This document shows, piece by piece, positions 6,451 through 14,350 of a DNA stretch of 16,562 bases. Position numbers and translations under genes: made by a program. The notes under the pieces are model-generated. The model was not told the DNA's origin, did no database searches, and was given only the letters and a program-made list of their open reading frames with translations. The stretch covers positions 1 to 16,562 of the forward strand of contig CAJTSL010000068.1 in the NCBI GenBank assembly GCA_910578845.1, written 5' to 3'. Each line of letters opens with the position of its first letter. The first letter of the stretch is position 1. The stretch is from an uncultured Lachnospiraceae bacterium (GTDB lineage Bacteria; Bacillota; Clostridia; Lachnospirales; Lachnospiraceae).

Positions 6451-8122
6451 TACAATTCAAATTACAATTCTACAACAGGATGCCGGATCAGGATCTGATA
6501 TGAGACCGGAAAGCCAACAGGAAATCAATGTGACACATGATACAAGTGAGACATTAATGTCAACCTTGCTTAAGAATCAACTGGTTTGCGGAGATTTCTG
6601 TGGCGGAACGGGAAAGTGTCAGAGGTGTCGTGTGCGGTTCTTAGAGGCGGCGCCGCTTCCGACAAACACGGAGAGAATAGTGTTTGCACCGGATGAGCTG
6701 CGCCAGGGATATCGGCTTGCCTGTATGGCGAGGCCAAAGAACAGTTGTGTCATTTGTCTGGATTTTATCCAGTCCCGTAAAATGGACATCATAACAGATA
6801 TGATGGTGCTGTCGGAAAAGGTTGACTGCAAAGGTCAGATAGGATATATCATCGCAGTGGACTTGGGAACAACGACGATTGCCATGCAGTTAATGGATTT
6901 GGAATCGGGGCAGGTTCTAGATACTTACTGTGTCCTGAACCCCCAGAGGCGATATGGGGCCGATGTATTGTCCAGGATACAGGCTGCGAATACGGGTGCC
7001 GCGGAAAATCTGCGGGATAGTGTATGGGAAGTGCTGCGGGCAGGAGCTGAGAAGCTATACCAGGCCGTGCGATGCGCCCATACGCTTCATTGCATGTGCA
7101 TAGCGGGGAATACCACAATGGAGCACCTTTTGATGGGGCTTTCTACGGAAACTTTGGGCAGGAGCCCTTTTACACCGGTAGAAATTGGTTTTCAGGAGTC
7201 GTTCCTGCGAATACCCTCTATGGCAGATCAGCCGCTTCCGGTTTATCTGGTGCCGGGCATTAGCACATTTGTAGGCGGAGATATTGTTGCAGGGTTATAT
7301 TGCTGCCACTTGTTAGCTAGCCAAGACTTTCTTTCCCCACAACATGACCAAATTGGTCAAGGCATGCAGCCGCTACAAGAGAGCCGACCACAAGAAAGCC
7401 AACGGCAAGAGAGCCGACAGCAAGAAAGCCAACGGCAAGAGAGCCGACCGCAAGACTACCGACAGAACCAAAGGAGCCAACAGAGCGAACCGGGAGCCAC
7501 GCTTTTTATAGACCTTGGCACAAATGGCGAGATGGCAATTACGGATGGCAGGCGGATGATTGTGACGGCGACGGCAGCCGGGCCGGCTTTTGAGGGCGGT
7601 GCGGGCGCGTCAGTACATGGGAGCGATATGATTGCTATTACGGCATCTTTGCTGGAGCAAGGCATTATAGATGGCACGGGGCTGCTACAGGAACCGTATT
7701 TTACCTCTGGCGTTACCGTTCCCGTACCGGGGGCTAAAGAGACGGTGCACCTTAAGCAAAAAGATATCCGTGATTTGCAGATGGCTAAAGCTGCGGTGCG
7801 CGCAGGTGTGGAAATCTTGTATGAGAAGATGGGATGTCCGGTAATTTCGCGGGTGTATCTTGCGGGCGGCTTTGGCTATTATTTAAATGTAGAAGCGGCA
7901 ATTGCCATTGGCCTGTTGCCAGAGCATGTGCGGGAAGCCACTAAGGCGGTTGGGAATACTTCTTTGGCGGGCGCTTTTATGATCGGAAGGGATCTTATTA
8001 TGCAACATTTGCATAAGGAAACGCTGGAACGATGTCTAGGCTGTATCGAGAGCCTTAACCTTGCCGGACAGGAAGGGTTTGAGCAGCGCTACCTTACGAA
8101 TTTGCATTTAAGGTTATGTTAA
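6443..8122 (+). CDS. 2Fe-2S/ASKHA domain protein, RACo-like (DUF4445)
   Basis: This protein is related to reductive activators of corrinoid proteins (RACo), which use a 2Fe-2S cluster and an ATP-binding ASKHA fold to return Co(II) corrinoid proteins to active Co(I). The N-terminal ferredoxin-like domain has Cys53-x5-Cys59-x2-Cys62 and Cys94, the plant-type 2Fe-2S pattern. The ASKHA core has VDLGTTTIAMQ around Asp140, FIDLGTNGE around Asp357 and the AGGFG loop near 474. The frame is open back to a GTG at 6359 and has an ATG at 6422, but AAGGAG (6427-6432) points to the TTG at 6443, giving 559 residues and an 8-nt overlap with the DUF4250 gene. The oddity is a Gln/Arg/Glu/Ser-rich insert at about 312-350 coded by a 15-bp tandem repeat. 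No corrinoid protein or methyltransferase gene is nearby, so its partner is unknown. Confidence 0.85.
   Translation: MSDTIQITILQQDAGSGSDMRPESQQEINVTHDTSETLMSTLLKNQLVCGDFCGGTGKCQRCRVRFLEAAPLPTNTERIVFAPDELRQGYRLACMARPKNSCVICLDFIQSRKMDIITDMMVLSEKVDCKGQIGYIIAVDLGTTTIAMQLMDLESGQVLDTYCVLNPQRRYGADVLSRIQAANTGAAENLRDSVWEVLRAGAEKLYQAVRCAHTLHCMCIAGNTTMEHLLMGLSTETLGRSPFTPVEIGFQESFLRIPSMADQPLPVYLVPGISTFVGGDIVAGLYCCHLLASQDFLSPQHDQIGQGMQPLQESRPQESQRQESRQQESQRQESRPQDYRQNQRSQQSEPGATLFIDLGTNGEMAITDGRRMIVTATAAGPAFEGGAGASVHGSDMIAITASLLEQGIIDGTGLLQEPYFTSGVTVPVPGAKETVHLKQKDIRDLQMAKAAVRAGVEILYEKMGCPVISRVYLAGGFGYYLNVEAAIAIGLLPEHVREATKAVGNTSLAGAFMIGRDLIMQHLHKETLERCLGCIESLNLAGQEGFEQRYLTNLHLRLC
7376..7465 (+). repeat. 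15-bp tandem repeat coding a QES-rich insert
   Basis: Six 15-bp units begin at 7376, 7391, 7406, 7421, 7436 and 7451. Units 1, 3 and 5 begin CAAGAGAGCC; units 2 and 4 are identical and begin CAAGAAAGCC; unit 6 has diverged. A degenerate seventh follows. Each codes five residues (QESRP, QESQR, QESRQ, QESQR, QESRP, QDYRQ). Being a multiple of three, copy-number change would keep the frame. The alternating pattern suggests a 30-bp higher-order unit. Confidence 0.9.
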
Positions 8123-8148
8123 GGTTCATTAGGTTTTCCTTTAAGGAT
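8108..8148 (+). promoter_or_regulatory. 11-bp-phased TTAAGGTT repeats, candidate response-regulator site
   Basis: TTAAGGTT occurs at 8108-8115 and 8119-8126, TTAAGGAT at 8141-8148, and a weaker copy (TAGGTTTT) at 8130-8137. The starts are exactly 11 bp apart. Direct repeats at this period are the usual binding geometry of OmpR/PhoP-family response regulators, and such a regulator is coded just downstream. GATAAT at 8154-8159 could be a -10, with the repeats covering its -35 region, as at activator-dependent promoters. The first copies overlap the end of the RACo-like gene. Confidence 0.5.
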
Positions 8149-8182
8149 TCAATGATAATCTGTTTGTAACAGGAAGTTAAGC

Positions 8183-8226
8183 AGACAGAAAAAACGGATA
8201 GGAAAAGAAACAAAACGGTTCTGTCT
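8183..8226 (+). repeat. Inverted repeat in the DUF975 gene leader
   Basis: AGACAGAA (8183-8190) and TTCTGTCT (8219-8226) are perfect 8-bp arms around a 28-nt A-rich loop, 30 nt before the DUF975 start. The role is unknown; the long loop argues against a terminator. Confidence 0.35.
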
Positions 8227-8256
8227 TAGATCGTGCAAACAGAAAAGGAGAATATA

Positions 8257-9120
8257 ATGATGTGGACAAGACAAGAAGTAAAGCAAAGGGCAAGAGAAGC
8301 ATTAAGCCGGAATTATTGGAAGATCGTATTGGTATCGTTTCTGATCATTTTCTTAGGAGGAGGAGCCAGCGCACCTGCTTCAGCGACTAGGGGCGTTGTA
8401 GACAGGGATGAGCCGGACATGATTATTTTGGAGGATGTAAATCCGGAGGCATTTTCCGAAAGGGCGCAACTGATCCAGGAAATGGCGGAGAATGCCGACT
8501 CGGCAGTAAATAAGACGGTAGAACGGTTAGAGCAAGTCGAGCCGGTAGTATGGATTGCGTTTGCTATCGTTATGGTTATTGTTTTTTGTATTGCGGCAGC
8601 GGTTGTCATCGCTCTTGACATATTTTTAGTCAATCCGATTTGTATCGGCGCGCAGCGCTTCATGTTAAAGAGCGTGGATGACAGAGGCAATATTGCGGAA
8701 CTTGGCTATACGTTTGACCATAATTATAAGAACGGTGTGAGGACAGCATTTTTCCGGGATCTGCACATTTTCTTATGGGCGTTGCTATTCGTGATTCCCG
8801 GTATTTATAAGAAATACCAGTATTATATGGTAGATTTTATTCTGGCGGAAAATCCGGATATGGACACGAAGGAAGTGTTAGAATGGAGTAAGAGGATGAT
8901 GGACGGACACAAGTGGGATGCCTTTGTATTGGATCTTTCCTTTATTCTATGGCATATGCTTAGCACGCTGACTTGTGGGATTTTGGAAATCTTCTATGTT
9001 AAGCCATATATATATCTGTCACGCGCATCCCTTTACCGGACACTTTGCGAGAGGAATGTGAGCAGCCAAAGCCTAAATGGCGCAAGGCAGGAAATGATTA
9101 TAGATATGGAGCAGCAATAG
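8257..9120 (+). CDS. DUF975 family integral membrane protein
   Basis: This 287-residue membrane protein belongs to the DUF975 family of Firmicutes, function unknown. It starts in the family style (WTRQEVKQRAREALSRNYWKIVLVSFLI), and its C-terminal half carries the conserved block IPGIYKKYQYYMVDFILAENPDM, then SKRMMDGHKWDAFVLDLSFILWHML and TCGILEIFYVKPYI. Hydrophobic segments are at about 20-34, 94-124, 166-182 and 209-243. An acidic stretch (about 50-85) follows the first segment and may lie outside the membrane. The frame is open to a GTG at 8233, but AGGAG at 8246-8250 fits the ATGs at 8257 or 8260. It is 49 nt upstream of the response regulator and probably shares its transcript, so it may be a target or accessory of that system. 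Confidence 0.85.
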   Translation: MMWTRQEVKQRAREALSRNYWKIVLVSFLIIFLGGGASAPASATRGVVDRDEPDMIILEDVNPEAFSERAQLIQEMAENADSAVNKTVERLEQVEPVVWIAFAIVMVIVFCIAAAVVIALDIFLVNPICIGAQRFMLKSVDDRGNIAELGYTFDHNYKNGVRTAFFRDLHIFLWALLFVIPGIYKKYQYYMVDFILAENPDMDTKEVLEWSKRMMDGHKWDAFVLDLSFILWHMLSTLTCGILEIFYVKPYIYLSRASLYRTLCERNVSSQSLNGARQEMIIDMEQQ

Positions 9121-9169
9121 CAATATCGAAATCTTCATAAATGCATAAAGCGCGTAAAGGAGAGCAGGT

Positions 9170-9871
9170 ATGGCATATAAAATATTAATTGCAGATGATG
9201 AGCCGGAGATACGGGATATTCTGCACTTGTATTTGGAAAAAGACGGTTATGAAGTGATAGAGGCAGCAGACGGCGCGCAGGCGCTGTCTGCTTTGCAGGA
9301 TGCAGCGCTACGGGAAGAAGGGGTTGACTTAGTGATCTTGGATATCATGATGCCGGGCATAGACGGATACCGCGTGCTCCGAAATATCAGGGAGAGCAGC
9401 AATATTCCCGTCATCATGCTTTCCGCCAAGAGCGCAGATTCTGATAAGATACTCGGCCTTGATCTAGGAGCGGATGATTATATTACAAAACCTTTTGTGC
9501 CGCTAGAGGCCGTGGCTAGGGTTAATTCTAACATCCGCAGGTTCTATGCTTTAGGGGCAGGGAAGCAGAAACAGGCGGATGAGCTTACGTTGCGGGATTT
9601 GAAGCTGGACTTAGCGTCGTGCCAGCTTTTGCAGGGAGAGCGGGCCATAGAGCTGACATCGGTTGAGTTTAAGATTATGAAACTGTTCATGGAGAATCCG
9701 GGCAAAGTATTCACGAAGCAGCAATTGTTCGAACAGGGGTGGGGCGACGATTATCTCGTATCAGATAACAATATTATGGTATGTATCAGTAAATTGCGAG
9801 CGAAGCTAAGCGAAGACGGCAATGCTTATATTAAGACGATACGGGGATTAGGCTACCGGCTTGAAAAATAA
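9170..9871 (+). CDS. OmpR/PhoB-family response regulator
   Basis: This 233-residue two-component regulator has an N-terminal receiver domain with the acidic pair Asp9-Asp10, phosphoacceptor Asp58 (VILDIMMPG), Ser85 at the switch position and Lys107 (YITKPF). The C-terminal winged-helix DNA-binding domain at about 135-232 includes TSVEFKIMKLFMENPGKVFTKQQLF and ends KTIRGLGYRLEK. All residues needed for phosphorylation are present. AAAGGAG at 9156-9162 is 7 nt before the ATG. Its kinase follows after 56 nt. The phased repeats at 8108-8148 are the obvious candidate for its own operator. It resembles the VanR/ResD-like group in general form; the signal is not evident. Confidence 0.95.
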   Translation: MAYKILIADDEPEIRDILHLYLEKDGYEVIEAADGAQALSALQDAALREEGVDLVILDIMMPGIDGYRVLRNIRESSNIPVIMLSAKSADSDKILGLDLGADDYITKPFVPLEAVARVNSNIRRFYALGAGKQKQADELTLRDLKLDLASCQLLQGERAIELTSVEFKIMKLFMENPGKVFTKQQLFEQGWGDDYLVSDNNIMVCISKLRAKLSEDGNAYIKTIRGLGYRLEK

Positions 9872-9927
9872 GCATAGATCTCGTGCGCATAAGGAGTCAG
9901 CGCACAGGGAATGATGGGGCATGGAAG

Positions 9928-11130
9928 ATGGAAGCACGAAATGACACAACTGGAATGAAATCACTAAAATGGTTCTTAATCCAGCGTTTTATATTGATTA
10001 TGTTGTTTGTATATGTCACGGAGGAACTTTTGAGCTTGGCGTATAGATATCTTGTTGCTCCTTTTTTGACGGAAATCATGCATGTGGGAGGCCTGTCCTT
10101 AGTAACGCAAGATGGCAGCCTAATGCTCCTTGCTCTACAGATGTTGTTGTTATCGCTAGCGCCTCTCCTGCCGGAGAGAGTTTCATCGTGGGTGATCAGG
10201 GGCATTGGGAAGAACCTGGAAGGCGGCCTGTATCTTGCTATTGATTCTCCCGCGCTTGCGGGCATAGAGGATCCTAAGACGATCGGCCTATATCGACTGG
10301 CGGTTATCTTTATTTTCCTGGGATTGTTCTTTTTGACGCTTTTACCATATCTGGTTGCGGCATACTGGTATTACAGAGCCGTATCTGTGAAAGTGAAGGA
10401 ACTCTTGCAAAAGGATAAGGAACGGAAAGCAAATTATGACAGGCAGAGGAATCTCTTGTTGTCCGATATTGCCCATGATATCAAGACGCCTATTACGACT
10501 GTTGTCGGTTATGCACGTGTGCTTGCTGACGGCGTTGTCGAAGACGAAGCCAAGAAAACAGAGTATTTACAGGCGATTTACGCCAAATCCATGCGTGTGG
10601 ATGAGCTGATTAGCGTATTATTCGAGTATGTGAAGCTAGACAGTGATGGCTTCATCCTGCATAAAGAGAGGGCAGACTTAGGAGAGCTGTTACGTGAAAA
10701 TATTGCGCTTCTCTATGCAGATATGGAAGAAAATGGAATGGAGCTTACCATATCCATCCCGGAAGAAAAGTACCCATATGAAGTGGACAAAATCCAGTTC
10801 GGGCGTGCCATTACCAATATATTAACCAATGCAGTCAAATACAACCCGCAAGGAACGGCAATCGCCGTCAGCTTGCAGGAGGAATACCAGCAATACCAGC
10901 AGTATGTGATCCGTATTGCCGATAATGGGACGCCGATCGAGGATGCGCTCGCAGCACATATCTTTGACCCGTTTGCCAGAGGAGACAAAGCGCGCAGCAC
11001 GAAAGGAGGCAATGGGCTAGGGCTTAGCATTTCATCGAAAATCATTGCGATGCATGGCGGTAAGCTACAGTTAGAGCGCCAGTGCGCGGACGGCTATGCC
11101 AAAGCTTTTTGCATAAGCTTGCCTTTATAG
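9928..11130 (+). CDS. Sensor histidine kinase, VanS/PhoR-like
   Basis: This membrane histidine kinase is the likely partner of the response regulator just upstream. Counting from the ATG at 9928 (400 residues), it has a hydrophobic segment at about 12-40, another around 65-80 and a third at about 128-150, then a coiled linker and the dimerisation domain with phospho-acceptor His183 in DIAHDIKTP. The ATPase domain has the N box (NILTNAVKY, Asn301), DNG at 332-334 and a GxGLG box (361-365). All catalytic motifs are intact. No clear HAMP or PAS domain is visible, and the sensor loop between segments is short, so sensing within the membrane or near its surface is likely. The start is uncertain: the frame extends to a GTG at 9883, neither start has a good ribosome binding site, and the AAGGAG at 9891-9896 lies ahead of an out-of-frame ATG. 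Confidence 0.92.
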   Translation: MEARNDTTGMKSLKWFLIQRFILIMLFVYVTEELLSLAYRYLVAPFLTEIMHVGGLSLVTQDGSLMLLALQMLLLSLAPLLPERVSSWVIRGIGKNLEGGLYLAIDSPALAGIEDPKTIGLYRLAVIFIFLGLFFLTLLPYLVAAYWYYRAVSVKVKELLQKDKERKANYDRQRNLLLSDIAHDIKTPITTVVGYARVLADGVVEDEAKKTEYLQAIYAKSMRVDELISVLFEYVKLDSDGFILHKERADLGELLRENIALLYADMEENGMELTISIPEEKYPYEVDKIQFGRAITNILTNAVKYNPQGTAIAVSLQEEYQQYQQYVIRIADNGTPIEDALAAHIFDPFARGDKARSTKGGNGLGLSISSKIIAMHGGKLQLERQCADGYAKAFCISLPL

Positions 11131-11186
11131 AGGGATCAGTGGATTGTAATGGGAAATTTTGCGGCAGCGCTTTTTATCCTAAATGG

Positions 11187-11228
11187 CGTTCCTTTGGCAT
11201 ATACATAATTGAATGCTAATAAGGAACG
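11187..11228 (+). repeat. Imperfect hairpin over the deacetylase translation start region
   Basis: CGTTCCTT (11187-11194) and AAGGAACG (11221-11228) are perfect 8-bp arms; inside them GGCAT and ATGCT extend the pairing with one G-T pair. The right arm contains AAGGA, the only Shine-Dalgarno-like sequence before the deacetylase gene, so folding would hide it. It could limit translation of that gene. No T tract follows. Confidence 0.4.
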
Positions 11229-11239
11229 GGTTCCTGTCT

Positions 11240-11968
11240 ATGCCTAAAAAACGTCTTTATCTCTTTGCCCTGATTCTTATCGTGAGCCTGCTATTTTATT
11301 TTCTAGGGAGAAAGCAGGCAGAAGAACAGGAAATCAAAATATCAGCACAGAAAATTGAAGAAGAGAATAGTGTCACCGTCAAAAAAGTCTTGCAAGAAGA
11401 AAGCGAGAGCGAAACCTATAAAATAGCGCTTACCTTTGATGACGGGCCGCATCCTTATTATACGGAGCAGCTTTTGGACGGCTTGAAAGAGCGGAATGTC
11501 TGTGTGACTTTCTTCGTGACTGGAGAACATGCTGCGCTTCACCCGGATATCATTGAGAGGATGAAGGAAGAGGGACATTTAATCGGAAATCATACTTATA
11601 GCCATATGCAGCTAAAATCCGGGCATATTGACGACTTTAAGGAAGAACTTGTGAAGACCAACGAGGTCATCAGCGAAATTACGGGAGACGAGGTCATATT
11701 CGTACGCCCGCCGTATGGCACTTGGGATAAGTCACTCGAATCGGAATTAAATATGTTCCCGGTACTTTGGACAATTGACCCTTTAGACTGGTGTTCAAGC
11801 GACGCGGACGGCATTGCGAGGAAAATCCTCTCTAAGGCGAAAGAAAACGCGATCATCCTGATGCACGACAGCTATGCGCCTACCGTGACTGCGACGTTTC
11901 GCGTTATTGACGAGCTGCAAAAGCAAGGTTATGAGTTTGTGACGGTAGATGAGATTCTATTTGATTGA
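11240..11968 (+). CDS. Membrane-anchored polysaccharide deacetylase (NodB domain, CE4)
   Basis: This 242-residue enzyme removes N-acetyl groups from a cell-wall or other polysaccharide such as peptidoglycan, often raising lysozyme resistance. The N-terminus (PKKRLYLFALILIVSLLFYFLG) is a single membrane anchor, so the catalytic domain faces outside. The NodB domain at about 60-235 has every CE4 motif: TFDDGP with Asp67 and metal-ligand Asp68, HTYSH with His118 and His122, RPPYG with Arg156, DPLDW with Trp184, and LMHDS with His209. The frame also has an ATG at 11213. I chose 11240 because it gives a normal charged start to the anchor, but AAGGA at 11221-11225 is a long 14 nt away, so the start is uncertain. 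It lies 109 nt after the kinase gene and may be read from the same transcript. Substrate cannot be told from sequence. Confidence 0.9.
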   Translation: MPKKRLYLFALILIVSLLFYFLGRKQAEEQEIKISAQKIEEENSVTVKKVLQEESESETYKIALTFDDGPHPYYTEQLLDGLKERNVCVTFFVTGEHAALHPDIIERMKEEGHLIGNHTYSHMQLKSGHIDDFKEELVKTNEVISEITGDEVIFVRPPYGTWDKSLESELNMFPVLWTIDPLDWCSSDADGIARKILSKAKENAIILMHDSYAPTVTATFRVIDELQKQGYEFVTVDEILFD

Positions 11969-12028
11969 GCGGTGGATACCGATATGGGCGTATAAAAATA
12001 AAAAATTAAATTTTTAAGATTTTTTAGC

Positions 12029-12066
12029 TAAAAACGGTTTAAAAAATGGCAACGATGTGCTATTCT
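12029..12066 (+). promoter_or_regulatory. Alpha-galactosidase promoter with LacI/CcpA-type operator
   Basis: TTTAAA (12038-12043), a 17-bp spacer and TGC-TATTCT (12058-12066) form a plausible extended -10 promoter. TAAAAACGGTTTAA (12029-12042) overlaps the -35. It has the central CG and flanking A/T symmetry of LacI-family sites and differs from the cre consensus mainly at the symmetric outer G and C. It could serve the LacI-family regulator two genes' span downstream, or CcpA. The region before it (11969-12028) is very AT-rich and otherwise empty. Confidence 0.45.
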
Positions 12067-12102
12067 TTATGTATCAGCAGAAAGCAGGAGGAAAGCGATA
12101 AT

Positions 12103-14310
12103 ATGATAACGTATCAAGAGGATAACCGGGTTTTTAAATTAGATACTCCCAATTCGACTTATATGATTGGCATTGTAGACGATGAAAATTTTGTGGGGCA
12201 TATTTATTATGGAAAGCGTTTGCAAGAGGCGGAAGCGTCATATTTGCTACGGACGCAAGAGGCGCCTTATACGCCGGGGAGAAATAACAGGGAACGTTGT
12301 TCTTTCTATGATTGTTTCCCGTTTGAGTATCCTACGGGCGGGACGGGAGACTTCAGGGAGAGCTGCCTTAGCGTCAGGACGGCGGGCGGACATGTAGGAG
12401 CGATGCTCTCTTATGTATCGCATGAGATAACGGGCGGGAAGCCGGCGCTAGAAGGGCTGCCAGCGACGTTTGGCACTTTAGAAGAATGTGAAACGTTGAA
12501 AATTGTCTGTGAAGATAAGTATGTAGGAATGCAGGTAGAGCTATTTTACACGGCATTCCGGGATATTGATGTCATAACGAGGAGCGTGCGGGTGAGCAAT
12601 GCAGGGCAGGAACACTTCTATCTGACAAAGGTATATTCTGCGTGCATTGACATGGACAACCGGGATTTTGATATGGTTTCTTTGCATGGAAGCTGGGCAA
12701 GAGAGCGGCATATCCAACGTAAGACGTTAGGCTATGGCATTCAGAATGTCAGCTCTTTTAGGGGCGAGTCCAGCCATCAGGATCATCCGTTCCTTGCGCT
12801 CGTAGATAAGAATACGACGCAGGAGCATGGCGAAGTGTATGCGATGAATTTCGTATATTCCGGGAACTTCCGGGCGCAGGCAGAAGTATCCCAGTTTGAC
12901 TATGTGCGGATGTCCATGGGCATCCATCCCGAGAACTTCTGTTGGAAATTAGAGCCTGGTGAGAGCTTCCAGGCGCCGGAAGCCGTGATGGTCTATACGG
13001 ATAAAGGATTCGACGCTATGACCAGCGCCTTCCATAAGCTATATAGGAAGCATCTCATACGCGGAAAATATAAGAACAAAAAGCGGCCGATCTTAATCAA
13101 TAACTGGGAAGCTACTTATTTTAATTTTAACACGGACAAGCTTTTGGCAATCGCGAAGGAAGCTTCTGCGTTGGGGATTGAAATGCTCGTCATGGACGAC
13201 GGCTGGTTTGGCAGAAGGGAAAATGACGATTGCGCGCTTGGCGACTGGCAGGTCAATGAGGAGAAGATAAACGGCGGATTGAAGAACCTGGTGGATGAAG
13301 TGAACAAGCTTGGCATGAAATTCGGGATCTGGTTTGAGCCGGAGATGATCTCACCGGATTCTGAGCTTTATAGGGCGCATCCGGATTGGGCGATTGCGAT
13401 TCCGGGCAGGCCTGGGACAGAGTCAAGACATCAATATGTACTGGATTTGTCCAGGCAGGAAGTTGTTGATTGTGTTTATAATATGGTGGCTTCTGTTTTG
13501 AAGAGCGCGAATATTGAATACGTGAAATGGGACATGAACCGTCAGCTTACGGATATCGGGAGCGCATCCTTGCCGGCCGACAGGCAGGGTGAACTGTATC
13601 ACCGCTACGTGCTTGCGGTATATGAGATGCAGGGCAGGCTGGTCAAAGATTTCCCGGATCTGCTCTTGGAGAATTGTTCAGGCGGTGGCGCGCGCTTTGA
13701 TGCAGGCATGCTCTACTATAGCCCGCAGATCTGGTGCTCGGATGATGCAGATGCGATAGAGCGTCTGGAAATACAGGAAGGCACGGCGATGCTCTATCCG
13801 CTTTCCACGATGGGGGCGCACGTATCGGATTGCCCTAACCATACGGTAGGCAGGGTAACGCCTTTTGAAACGAGGGGCATCGTTGCGCTTGCGGGGACGT
13901 TTGGCTATGAGCTGGACGTAACGAAAATACCGGAAGCGGACAGGGAACAGATCCCGGAGCAAGTCGCTATGTACCATCAATATAACGATCTGGTGCGTGA
14001 AGGGGATTACTATCGGATTGCTTCTTATTCTAAGAATCATAAATTTGATTGCTGGCAGGTCGTCAGAGAAGATAAGAAAGAGTCGCTTGTGACTTTCGTC
14101 CAGGTGATGAACCGCCCGAACTTTAAATCAAGGCGCATTCTGTTAAAAGGGCTTGATGAGAACCTGCGCTACGACGTACATTTTGTCGGGGATAAAGATG
14201 CCGGGGTGAAATCTTATAGCGGGGATACGCTGATGAAGGCGGGCATTTTGATGCCGAATCTGTGGGGAGATTTTAGGGCGCGTCTCATTCATCTGGTAGC
14301 GGCAGACTGA
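12103..14310 (+). CDS. GH36 alpha-galactosidase
   Basis: This 735-residue enzyme hydrolyses terminal alpha-1,6-galactose from melibiose, raffinose and stachyose. It has the GH36 build: an N-terminal beta-supersandwich (about 1-325), a TIM barrel from about 330 (NNWEATYFNFN, Trp335), and a C-terminal beta domain. Barrel motifs are VMDDGWFG (Asp365-Asp366), FGIWFEPEM, KWDMNR with the nucleophile Asp477, NCSGGGARFD and WCSDDADA with acid/base Asp547. These positions correspond closely to those known in the long bacterial GH36 enzymes. No signal peptide is present, so it acts on imported sugars. The frame is open to an ATG at 12046, but AGGAGG at 12086-12091 selects the ATG at 12103, and the proposed promoter would start transcription after 12046. 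It is followed by a LacI-family regulator. No transporter is in the window. Aga/RafA-type by family. Confidence 0.96.
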   Translation: MITYQEDNRVFKLDTPNSTYMIGIVDDENFVGHIYYGKRLQEAEASYLLRTQEAPYTPGRNNRERCSFYDCFPFEYPTGGTGDFRESCLSVRTAGGHVGAMLSYVSHEITGGKPALEGLPATFGTLEECETLKIVCEDKYVGMQVELFYTAFRDIDVITRSVRVSNAGQEHFYLTKVYSACIDMDNRDFDMVSLHGSWARERHIQRKTLGYGIQNVSSFRGESSHQDHPFLALVDKNTTQEHGEVYAMNFVYSGNFRAQAEVSQFDYVRMSMGIHPENFCWKLEPGESFQAPEAVMVYTDKGFDAMTSAFHKLYRKHLIRGKYKNKKRPILINNWEATYFNFNTDKLLAIAKEASALGIEMLVMDDGWFGRRENDDCALGDWQVNEEKINGGLKNLVDEVNKLGMKFGIWFEPEMISPDSELYRAHPDWAIAIPGRPGTESRHQYVLDLSRQEVVDCVYNMVASVLKSANIEYVKWDMNRQLTDIGSASLPADRQGELYHRYVLAVYEMQGRLVKDFPDLLLENCSGGGARFDAGMLYYSPQIWCSDDADAIERLEIQEGTAMLYPLSTMGAHVSDCPNHTVGRVTPFETRGIVALAGTFGYELDVTKIPEADREQIPEQVAMYHQYNDLVREGDYYRIASYSKNHKFDCWQVVREDKKESLVTFVQVMNRPNFKSRRILLKGLDENLRYDVHFVGDKDAGVKSYSGDTLMKAGILMPNLWGDFRARLIHLVAAD

Positions 14311-14350
14311 TGCCTGTAAGGCAAAAGCCGCATCAGGGGATAATGTCGTT

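Noticed and set aside
7376..7465. CRISPR array
   Set aside because: The units are contiguous 15-mers without spacers and lie in frame within a coding region.
11155..11176. Possible terminator after the histidine kinase gene (GC-rich GCGGCAGCGC then T run)
   Set aside because: The potential stem is only 3-4 bp; the T run alone is not enough.
12046..12102. Upstream ATG for the alpha-galactosidase
   Set aside because: No ribosome binding site, and it lies within the likely promoter; AGGAGG precedes the ATG at 12103.
14311..14330. Small hairpin TGCCT-GTA-AGGCA after the alpha-galactosidase stop
   Set aside because: Five base pairs and no T tract; too weak to call a terminator.
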